The position numbers and the translations under genes were made by a program. DNA of 64,000 bases, from the NCBI GenBank assembly GCA_023150945.1, contig JAKLJX010000002.1, forward strand, positions 186,001 through 250,000. The letters run 5' to 3'. Of this stretch, positions 57,083-64,000 are shown piece by piece. Numbering within the stretch: position 1 is the stretch's first letter; every line of letters starts with the position of its first letter. Below the pieces are notes generated by a model, which saw nothing but the letters and a program-made list of their open reading frames with translations, was not told the DNA's origin and ran no database searches. This DNA comes from a bacterium. GTDB lineage: Bacteria > Zhuqueibacterota > Zhuqueibacteria > Zhuqueibacterales > Zhuqueibacteraceae.

Positions 57083-57409
57083 TTGGGAGCAAAGAGCATG
57101 GAAACGCTATCCGGAAAAAAAGGCAAAGGGCCGCCCTCGTTTTGGTGGTTCGTGCTGCACGGCAACAACACCCGCTCGCTGCTCGACGAGTGCTTCGAGC
57201 TGGCCGCATGCTGCCTGGTCAGTTCGAAGTCCTTCGAGTATTTGATGCAAAATACCCAGAACGCGGTTGTCGGCTTTCTGCTCTTCGAGCTGCACGCGCT
57301 GCAAAACTACTTCGGTTTGATCAAGGTGCTGATTTCGTTGGTGATCTTCGTCCTGGTGCGTGGTCTGCGCTTTCACGTGACGATTCGCCGTTCTCACCCG
57401 CGCGGATGA
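57083..57409 (+). CDS. Low-confidence small protein with one hydrophobic helix
   Basis: 108 residues (or 103 from ATG 57098). A hydrophobic stretch 'YFGLIKVLISLVIFVLV' lies near the C-terminus. There is no family match I recognise and no good ribosome site; the opposite strand is also open. Listed only because the composition is more protein-like than the competing frames. Confidence 0.25.
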   Translation: MGAKSMETLSGKKGKGPPSFWWFVLHGNNTRSLLDECFELAACCLVSSKSFEYLMQNTQNAVVGFLLFELHALQNYFGLIKVLISLVIFVLVRGLRFHVTIRRSHPRG

Positions 57410-57671
57410 TCCTGCGGTCGCAGAAAACGGCGACTGTCGGGTTTTCTCAACGCATTTGTGATCGTGCTGGGCAAAGCTGGGCGGGTATTTTCCTGCAATG
57501 GCTTTTTGCGCCACTTCATTCGGCGTCAAGCTTTGTCGCTCCGCAATCAGTGAACAAAGGAGAGCCTCTTTCATCCAAAAACTGCTCGGCAAGAAACATG
57601 CGTGCAGGCAGCGGAGGGGCGGCAATCATTTCATGCCAGCGCTGAGCGCTGGATTTGATCTCCTCCATTGT

Positions 57672-57805
57672 CCGTCCGAAATCGCAGCCTTTTACTATGA
57701 GAGTGTTCCCGGAACGGCATGATCGTTTCACAAAAACCTCAGATCCCCCGCAGTGCTCGAAGTTTTTCCCCCTCGGCTCAGCCGAGGGTCTTCGGGCGGA
57801 TGAAC
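57672..57805. repeat. MITE-like palindromic repeat, copy C
   Basis: Left end CCGTCCGAAATCGCAG (57672-57687) identical to copy B; right end resembles CTTCGGGCGGATG (degenerate form of TTTCGGACGGA). It contains CCCTCGGC-TCA-GCCGAGGG (57770-57788), the same hairpin core as copy A but near the opposite end, as if inverted. Confidence 0.55.
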
Positions 57806-58008
57806 ACCGCGAGGTTGAGTCGCAAAGGCCAACATCTCCGCAAGAGTCTATTCGAGCATAGGCCCCGAAGTTCTACAGCAAAAGGCATGTCCTGCAAGGA
57901 TACTTGACAGCATAGCAAGCGTTCGGGGATGGGGATCGGTTTGACGTTGCAGCAACATCTGTTCGGTTGCCTCCCCTGCCGTGACTGTTCCGCCGGAAAA
58001 ATCCGGTC

Positions 58009-58037
58009 TTGACAATTTCGCAAAAATCCTCTATTGT
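58009..58037 (+). promoter_or_regulatory. Strong sigma-70-type promoter of the leader RNA / glycoside hydrolase
   Basis: Consensus TTGACA (58009-58014), 17-base spacer, TATTGT (58032-58037). Predicted start ~58044, about 300 bases before the hydrolase ATG. Confidence 0.8.
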
Positions 58038-58043
58038 CTGGCC

Positions 58044-58165
58044 ATCGTCGGGTAGGTGGAGCTTGACGGCTCCCCGTAGTTGACAGTTTCAACGACACTC
58101 ATCCGCCTTCTCAATCTGAAATCTTCTGCGCGATTGGGCTCCATATTGGGAAGGCGGATTTTTTT
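58044..58165 (+). ncRNA. Structured leader or small RNA ending in an intrinsic terminator
   Basis: Between the promoter and the terminator the RNA can form GGAGC-TTGACG-GCTCC (58058-58073), GTTGA-CAGTT-TCAAC (58079-58093) and a closing GTCG/CGAC pair (58047-58050 with 58093-58096), then the terminator hairpin. There is no open frame. It could be a riboswitch or attenuator for the hydrolase, or an independent small RNA. It does not match any riboswitch class I can recall. Confidence 0.55.
58101..58165 (+). terminator. Intrinsic terminator/attenuator in the hydrolase leader
   Basis: 10-bp perfect arms ATCCGCCTTC (58101-58110) and GAAGGCGGAT (58150-58159), with further inner pairing CAAT/ATTG, followed by a T-run. 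It lies 178 bases upstream of the hydrolase start codon. Confidence 0.7.
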
Positions 58166-58342
58166 GTTTCCCGCCCGCAGGCCACCCAACGGCCTGCAAT
58201 CGCGCCGCCGCACAGCGAGGTCCGTACCGCCAGCGGCGCTTCTCCGGGGTTCTGCAGCGAAGTATTCGGGATGGCGTAGCAAGCCCACATCCACAAGCCA
58301 CGAACATTGACGTTCAATCTCTTTCACGGAGGGAATGGCATC

Positions 58343-61300
58343 ATGAACGACTCCCGTCTCCGCGCGTCTGGTTTTGGGACGGTATTGCTGCTGCTCGGCT
58401 TTTTCAACTTCGCCAACGCAATTGACTACCCCAGCCTCTCCCCGGGCGTTTTGATCTCTTCCGGCGAGGGCGACGCATACTCATTTGCCCTTGCTGAGAG
58501 CCATGAGAAGGATGCTCCGCTCATCACAACAAGTACGGCAGCCGGCGATGCCGGCATCGGTGCTGCGGCCGTGGAGACCCCCGCCCTTGCTTCAGACGTG
58601 GGCCTCGCACAACAATCCGGAGTCACTCCTTCGGTAAGTGCCAACGCGGCACCGGTGAATCGCGCGCCCCCGGTCATCTCCAATGTCGCCAGCGGCAATC
58701 TCTCGCCCACCACCGCTACCATCAAATGGCAAACCGATCAGCCCTGCGATTCCCAGGTGGAATTCGGCCCGACGGCAGCTTATGGCCTGTCCTCGCCGCG
58801 CGATACGGCCCGCGTGACTGCCCACGCCGTCATCCTGACCGGCCTGACGCCAGGCACTTCCTATCATTTTCGCGTGCTCTCTGCGGATTCGGCGGGCTCG
58901 GTCGGCCGCAGCGATGACTTCACTTTCACCACCAGTGTCCTACCACACAGCGACGATTTCAACGGCAGCTCGCTTGATCCCGCCAAATGGCAAATAGGCG
59001 CACCCACGCAAAACTTTTCGGTGGTGACGGACGGCAGCCTGCGCCTGCGTTCGGCCAGCGGCAGAAGCGGTTGGATCTACACAACTGAAAGATTCTCCGG
59101 CCGCGACCGGCTGGTGCAGATCAAAGTCGTGCGACCGAACGACGACGGCGCCCTGGGCCTGTCGCCGACGGTGACGCCTGCTTCGGAATTTGGTTTATAT
59201 AACGAGGCGAATTGGTATCGCTTCTACAATTACCGCAACCGCAGTGATGAGCCGTACCGGTTGCACGTGCAGTGGAACAAAAACGGTATTGCCGACGGAT
59301 TCGATGTTGCCGCCGGGGTCAGATTCGAACGCGATTACCATCTGCGCTTGCGCACCGCGGCGGATTCGATCTTCTTTGAATACTCGTTCGACGGGGAGGT
59401 CTGGGCGACCGCATATACTGAAATTTTCTCGTTGCCGGGCTACACGCTGGACAGCCTGTTCGTCTTTGAGCTGGCAGCCTACAGCACTCCGGCAAAGGGC
59501 GAATGGATCGTCGATGATTTTCTGCTGGGTTCTAGTCTGCCAGCGGCCGCAGATACCATGTCGCCGGTGATTATCGCAGTCGCCAGCAGCGAGTTGACCC
59601 GCAGCAGCGCTGTGCTCACCTGGAACACCGATGAAGCGTGTGATGCGCAAGTCGAGTACGGTTTGACGGAGACCTACGGTTTCTCTTCACCAGTGACGGC
59701 AGCGATGGCAACGACGCACCGAGTGCTGCTGAGTGGTTTGCAGGAGGGCAGGCGTTATCATTTTCGGGTCAAGTCGCGCGACCAGGCGGGCAATCTGAGT
59801 GCGCGCGGGGATTTCACCTTTGCCACGCCCGATCAAACACCACCGGTGATCGCCAACGTGCGCAGCGACAGCATCACGGCCACCACTGCTCAAATCGCCT
59901 GGGAGACGAATGAGGCGAGTGATGCGCAGGTCGAATTCGGCCTCAGCACGAGCTACGGTTCCACCTCACCCGCACTGGCGGGATTGGCCACCGCGCACCG
60001 CCTGACCCTCACTGGATTGCAGGAGGGCGTGACTTACCACTATCGTGTCAAATCCTGCGATGGCGCCGGCAATCTCAGCACCAGCGAGGATTTCACCTTC
60101 ACCACGCTCGACTTGACACCGCCGGCCATTTCAAATCTCACGGTGAGCGGCCTCACGCCGGTTGCGGCCCTGATTACGTGGAACACGAACGAGGCCGGCG
60201 ATGCGCAGGTCGAGTATGGCCTCTCTACGGCTTACGGCTTTGCGACAAGGCTCGAGACCGCATTGGTGACGGCGCACGCGGTTCAACTTGTGGATCTCGC
60301 CCCGGCCACGACTTATCACTGCCGCGTCAAATCGGCCGATCGTGCCGGCAATCTCAGCATGAGCGATGATTTCACCTTCACCACGCCCAACGGCCCGCTG
60401 TGGGCGGATGATTTCAGCGGCGCCGGACTGAATCCGGCGAAGTGGCAATTGGGCACGAACCCGGGAAATGCCGCCACGGTCGAGGGCGGCGCCTTGCGGC
60501 TGCGCTCCACCGGTTCGACCAGCGCGTGGCTCTCCACGCGTGACCGCTTTGTTGGCCGCAACAAGATCATTCAGGTGAAAGTCATACAACCCAATGATGA
60601 CGGCGCGCTCGGCATGTCGCCCACCGTCAATCCGGCCTCGCCGTATGGATTCTACAACGAGGCGAATTGGTACCGCTTCTACAACTACCGCAACAGCAGC
60701 GCCGAGCCTTACAAGCTGCATGTGCAGTGGAACAAAGCCGGTGTTTCCGGCGGCCGTGACGTTGCCAACGGCGTGCGCTTTGACCGGGAATTCCATCTGC
60801 GGCTGCGCACGACCACGGATTCCATCGCTTTCGAGTACTCGTTCGACAACATTGCCTGGCAGCATGCCTATGCCGAGGCCTTCTCCCTGCCGGGCTACTC
60901 ACTGAACCACGAATTTGCTTTTGAGCTGGCCGCCTACAACACGCCGGTGAAAGGCGAGTGGCTGGTGGATGATTTTGCCGTCTATGCCACCGAGGGGTTG
61001 GACAAAGGCGACGCCAGTGCTCCGCAGCTTTTCAACATCAACGTGGCCGAGGTGGAAGCCAACCGCGCCCTCATCACCTGGCAGACCAACGAGGCCAGCG
61101 ATGCGCAGGTGGAATACGGCCTGACTGAGACCTATGGCTCGCTGTCGCCGCTCGCCCCCGGACTCCGAATGTTACACACGGTGGCGCTGACGGATTTGAG
61201 TCCCGGCACCACCTATCACTATCGCGTCAAGTCGCGCGACGCTGCCGGCAATCTGGCGGTGAGCCGAGATTCCACTTTTCGCACGGAAGGCAGCGCCTTG

Positions 61301-64000
61301 CGTGCCCGCGCCCTGCTCGCCGATTCACTCGCGGGCCGCACCGCCGGCAGCCGCACCGGTGGAGTGTTTCTTCCCGAGGGCGGCTGGCAGGCGACGGCTG
61401 CAGAGGATATGATCACCTACGATCTCGGCTTCTATGTGGAAAACGGTGCGCTGGAATTGGAAGTGCGCAATTTCAGCCCGAAAGAACAGAATTCCTTTGC
61501 CCGCCATCACATCGTCAGCATGTTTCGCAATCCCTGGGGCAATCATCATCCGGTGGAGAATCAGGAAACCGTGTGGGACTTGCATGCCGGCTCGCGCTAC
61601 AATCCCGGCGTGAAAATGCTGTCGTGGGCGTACGATCAACAAGAGCGGAACACCACGATCCTGGACGATTGGTCGCGCGCGCAGACGTATCGCCTCAAAG
61701 TCACCTGGGAGGGCAACCGCCTCAGCTATTACCGCGACGGCGTGCTGCAAGCCACGCACACGCACGCCGCGCCGATGCAGTTGCGCTACGTTTTTCTCGG
61801 CCGCGATTTCACCGTGGGCACCGATCTCATCACCGGCTTCAAGAACAATCAATACGGCGCGATGATCGGTCCGATTTATTCGAACCTGATCGTCACCGCA
61901 AACCTCTCCGCGGAGGATGAAACGCCGCCGCAAGTTTCTGGCATCACGATTCGCGATCGCTATGCCAACGGCGTGCGGCTGGCCTGGTCCACCAATGAAG
62001 CGGCAGTATGCTTCATTGAGTATGGCGCTACGACTGCTTTCAGTCAGAAAACGAAGGTGTTGGGCCCGCCGGATTCGAGCTTCAGCGTCACCCTCGCAGA
62101 CCTGCGGCCCAATCAGACTTACTACTATCGCATCACTGCCGTCGACAACGCCGGCAACCGCTTCACCAGCGGCACGCAGACCTTCATCACCATGGCGCGC
62201 GGCTTGTATGTTTTCAAACCGAGCGCCGACACCTATGTCGAAACCGCCGGCTTGTACGCCACCCGGCGCGACTACGGCAATTACGGCTGGATGAATTTGG
62301 GCGCGGGCAAAGGCCGTGAATGCTACCTGCGTTTCGCCGTCGCCGGCCTGGATTCCGCAATCGTCTCGGCTGCGCTGCGGCTGCACGGCCGCCAATCCGG
62401 AATCGGCGGCAATCTGGTGCGTGCCTTGAACACTGCGTGGGAAGAGAACAGCGTGACCTGGCTCTCCAAACCGGTGGTTGCCGGCGCAGTTTTGGACACC
62501 CTCAGCATTGTGCAGGAGAAAGAGTGGCACAGCGCTAACGTCACCGCGGCCGTCACCGGCAACGGAACTTTCGACTTTGCGCTGATCGGCAGCGGACCTG
62601 ATTTCGTATCCTTCGATTCGCGCGAATCGCCCAATGCCCAGCCGGAACTGATTATCGCGCAAAAAGGCTATGAGGCCAGCATACCCTCCGTGCCGCTGTA
62701 CGGCGTGCACGAGATTATGCTGAATGCAAACCAGACCGGCACAAACCCATATCTCGACAGCCCGGCCGTCACCGTGACGTTCACCGGTGTTGACGGTGCG
62801 GCCCGGGGACAGACGTTGAGCCTGAATGGTTTTTGGGACGGCGGCAGTGTCTATCGCGTGCGCCTCTCGCCGCCGGCGTGGGGTGAATGGCAGTGGTCGT
62901 CTTCCTCCAGCGAGGCCGGGCTGCATGGCAAAACTGGGCGGCTGGTGTGTGAGGGCCGCTTGCCGGCCGGCCATGCGAACGCCGGCGGACCGCTGCGCCA
63001 AGCCACCGCATTCCCTTACTCGCTGGAAACCACGGAAGGCCGGCCCGTCTTTCTGCTCGGCGACACGCAATGGTCGTTTGCGAGTGCGAAAATATCCTGG
63101 CCGGTTGAATTCAAAACTTATGTCGATGCGCGCGCAGCGCAGGGATTCAATTATGTGCACGGCCAGTTGTATGCGTTGCGGCCCGACAGCAATGATTTCA
63201 ACGAGGGCGGGCAGGCATTCATCAACCGCGATGTCGATCGCCTCAATCCCGGCTATTGGCAGGCCTTTGACCGGCGCCTGGCTTACTTGAATGAGATGGG
63301 ATTGACCGCCGGCCTGATGTTCGCTTGGGCCAATGAGGGCTGGCAGAGATTCGCCACCAGCGCGCAGGTCGACCGTTACGTCCAGTATTTAATCAACCGC
63401 TATGCCGCTTACAATCTCATCTGGATTCTCGCCGGAGAGTATGAAGAAGCGGCGGTGCCGGGCGGCTACGATCGTCTCGGCGAGTTCGTCAAGTCCAATG
63501 ATCCTTACCGCCATCCGATTACAACCCACACGATCGACACCAATGCCGATGATTTTGGCACTGCTTCGTGGCTGACCGCGATCTATCAGCAAGTCCCCGA
63601 TCCCAGCCGGATCACCACGGACCGGCGCTACAACAAACCGGTGATCAATTCCGAGTTTGGCTATGAAGGCGATCAATCGGCGGAAGAAGTGCGCCAGGAT
63701 GCCTGGGAGATCGTAATGCGCGGCGGGTTTTTGGTTTATGGCAACACCACGACCTTCCACCACAATGCGGTGATGTCACAAGCGAATCTCTACTCTGCCG
63801 GCGCACGGTTCATGACGCTGCTCAAGAATTTCTGGACGAACAACGGCCGCTATGCCCTCAATTGGTGGCGCTATTCACGCTTCGAAGCGCTGCCCAATGA
63901 GCGCTGGCTGGCCGGGCTGCCCGGCGCGGAGTATGTCGTGTATGTCGAGAATGCCCTGCCTTTCCGCGTGAATCTCGGCGAGGCCTCCGGCACGCTCAGC
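58343..64000 (+). CDS. Giant secreted multimodular glycoside hydrolase (FN3, beta-sandwich, CBM96-like, DUF5060, DUF4038), C-terminus beyond window
   Basis: Open for 1886 codons from ATG 58343 (GGAGGG upstream) to the window edge. Signal peptide (to ~26) and a Ser/Ala-rich spacer; FN3/PAP-N-like repeats at ~108-197, 406-496, 497-589, 590-683, 891-983, 1193-1283, each with 'A-x-I-x-W-x-T-(D/N)-E-A' and 'Y-H-F/Y-R-V-K-S'; LamG/DUF1349-type beta sandwiches ~201-398, ~685-881 (near-duplicate) and ~990-1190; a DNRLRE/CBM96-like module ~1288-1443; DUF5060 ~1450-1540; and a DUF4038 TIM barrel from ~1556. Candidate catalytic glutamates are E1699 ('ILAGEYEE') and E1771 ('PVINSEFGYE'). DUF4038 proteins act on plant-type glycans (apiosidase-like). 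The target sugar is not decidable. Confidence 0.9.
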   Translation, partial: MNDSRLRASGFGTVLLLLGFFNFANAIDYPSLSPGVLISSGEGDAYSFALAESHEKDAPLITTSTAAGDAGIGAAAVETPALASDVGLAQQSGVTPSVSANAAPVNRAPPVISNVASGNLSPTTATIKWQTDQPCDSQVEFGPTAAYGLSSPRDTARVTAHAVILTGLTPGTSYHFRVLSADSAGSVGRSDDFTFTTSVLPHSDDFNGSSLDPAKWQIGAPTQNFSVVTDGSLRLRSASGRSGWIYTTERFSGRDRLVQIKVVRPNDDGALGLSPTVTPASEFGLYNEANWYRFYNYRNRSDEPYRLHVQWNKNGIADGFDVAAGVRFERDYHLRLRTAADSIFFEYSFDGEVWATAYTEIFSLPGYTLDSLFVFELAAYSTPAKGEWIVDDFLLGSSLPAAADTMSPVIIAVASSELTRSSAVLTWNTDEACDAQVEYGLTETYGFSSPVTAAMATTHRVLLSGLQEGRRYHFRVKSRDQAGNLSARGDFTFATPDQTPPVIANVRSDSITATTAQIAWETNEASDAQVEFGLSTSYGSTSPALAGLATAHRLTLTGLQEGVTYHYRVKSCDGAGNLSTSEDFTFTTLDLTPPAISNLTVSGLTPVAALITWNTNEAGDAQVEYGLSTAYGFATRLETALVTAHAVQLVDLAPATTYHCRVKSADRAGNLSMSDDFTFTTPNGPLWADDFSGAGLNPAKWQLGTNPGNAATVEGGALRLRSTGSTSAWLSTRDRFVGRNKIIQVKVIQPNDDGALGMSPTVNPASPYGFYNEANWYRFYNYRNSSAEPYKLHVQWNKAGVSGGRDVANGVRFDREFHLRLRTTTDSIAFEYSFDNIAWQHAYAEAFSLPGYSLNHEFAFELAAYNTPVKGEWLVDDFAVYATEGLDKGDASAPQLFNINVAEVEANRALITWQTNEASDAQVEYGLTETYGSLSPLAPGLRMLHTVALTDLSPGTTYHYRVKSRDAAGNLAVSRDSTFRTEGSALRARALLADSLAGRTAGSRTGGVFLPEGGWQATAAEDMITYDLGFYVENGALELEVRNFSPKEQNSFARHHIVSMFRNPWGNHHPVENQETVWDLHAGSRYNPGVKMLSWAYDQQERNTTILDDWSRAQTYRLKVTWEGNRLSYYRDGVLQATHTHAAPMQLRYVFLGRDFTVGTDLITGFKNNQYGAMIGPIYSNLIVTANLSAEDETPPQVSGITIRDRYANGVRLAWSTNEAAVCFIEYGATTAFSQKTKVLGPPDSSFSVTLADLRPNQTYYYRITAVDNAGNRFTSGTQTFITMARGLYVFKPSADTYVETAGLYATRRDYGNYGWMNLGAGKGRECYLRFAVAGLDSAIVSAALRLHGRQSGIGGNLVRALNTAWEENSVTWLSKPVVAGAVLDTLSIVQEKEWHSANVTAAVTGNGTFDFALIGSGPDFVSFDSRESPNAQPELIIAQKGYEASIPSVPLYGVHEIMLNANQTGTNPYLDSPAVTVTFTGVDGAARGQTLSLNGFWDGGSVYRVRLSPPAWGEWQWSSSSSEAGLHGKTGRLVCEGRLPAGHANAGGPLRQATAFPYSLETTEGRPVFLLGDTQWSFASAKISWPVEFKTYVDARAAQGFNYVHGQLYALRPDSNDFNEGGQAFINRDVDRLNPGYWQAFDRRLAYLNEMGLTAGLMFAWANEGWQRFATSAQVDRYVQYLINRYAAYNLIWILAGEYEEAAVPGGYDRLGEFVKSNDPYRHPITTHTIDTNADDFGTASWLTAIYQQVPDPSRITTDRRYNKPVINSEFGYEGDQSAEEVRQDAWEIVMRGGFLVYGNTTTFHHNAVMSQANLYSAGARFMTLLKNFWTNNGRYALNWWRYSRFEALPNERWLAGLPGAEYVVYVENALPFRVNLGEASGTLS
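58945..60985. repeat. Internal tandem module duplication in the hydrolase gene
   Basis: The beta-sandwich segments 58945-59535 and 60395-60985 are clearly homologous at DNA level (e.g. the stretches starting at 59207 and 60662, both encoding 'NEANWYRFYNYRN'). Between them lie three FN3-like repeats of ~275-280 bases each. Confidence 0.8.

Larger units (their letters stand above)
56701..58008. other. Gene-poor stretch, possible remnants and repeat copy C
   Basis: About 1.3 kb without a confident gene. Candidates are a 104-108-residue plus-strand frame (57083/57098-57409) and a minus-strand remnant ending at 56784 ('MTVVKTITTVGFSRYVLSG'). It also contains a palindrome CCAGCGC-TGA-GCGCTGG near 57633 and the MITE-like copy C. 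Codon use is irregular. It looks like decayed mobile or defence-type DNA. Confidence 0.5.

Noticed and set aside
61325-63160. 611-codon minus-strand frame over the hydrolase
   Set aside because: Shadow of the FN3/CBM modules on the plus strand, which stay in frame to the window edge.

Overview
The window looks like a chromosomal piece of a GC-rich, Gram-negative bacterium of the FCB (Fibrobacteres-Chlorobi-Bacteroidetes) type, possibly a candidate phylum such as KSB1 or a relative; this placement is an inference. It rests on lipid A and LPS-core genes (lpxK, a DUF374 acyltransferase, GT9 and GT2 transferases), many Sec and lipoprotein signal peptides, and a subtilase ending in the FlgD-like 'YPNPFNP' sorting tail typical of that group. 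No rRNA, tRNA, CRISPR array, transposase or reverse transcriptase gene was recognised.

Layout. 1-6.1 kb: edge-truncated TPR/zinc peptidase, then an ECF sigma / anti-sigma / lipoprotein operon divergent from a protease-less double-PDZ protein. 6.2-12.2 kb: PhzF-like enzyme, GT-C glycosyltransferase, cell-wall amidase with a decayed second amidase domain, esterase. 12.2-16.3 kb: a TIR-STAND-FGE protein inside an intergenic-rich island and bracketed by two near-identical 31-bp hairpins; its C-terminus has the codon signature of a diversity-generating retroelement (DGR) variable region. 16.4-21.5 kb: coiled-coil lipoprotein, LysM protein, and phoH-pgpH-ybeY. 21.7-28 kb: galT, DUF2279, DUF819, and a subtilase next to a lipoprotein resembling only its propeptide. 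28-44.4 kb: envelope and LPS genes (acyltransferase, lpxK, flippase-like protein, GT4 fragment, oxidoreductase, GT9, GT2) mixed with an NtrC regulator, an AbgT transporter, a HEAT-cyclophilin lipoprotein and meaB. 44.4-55.1 kb: a four-gene minus-strand signalling operon (multi-GAF kinase, receiver, ATPase-GAF hybrid kinase, sigma-54 activator) facing a DUF4384 gene with a -24/-12 promoter. 55.2-58 kb: gene-poor stretch with a PPAT-like nucleotidyltransferase and an FRG-domain gene broken by one stop codon. 58-64 kb: strong promoter, structured leader RNA ending in an intrinsic terminator, then a secreted multimodular glycoside hydrolase running off the right edge.

Themes. Envelope biogenesis dominates. 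Three regulatory modules are visible: the ECF sigma/anti-sigma pair, the sigma-54 activators, and c-di-AMP turnover through PgpH. Short palindromic intergenic repeats of at least three kinds are scattered between genes.

The most notable locus is the TIR-STAND-FGE gene: a probable immune-type effector whose ligand-binding C-terminus appears to be diversified by a DGR whose template and reverse transcriptase lie outside the window.
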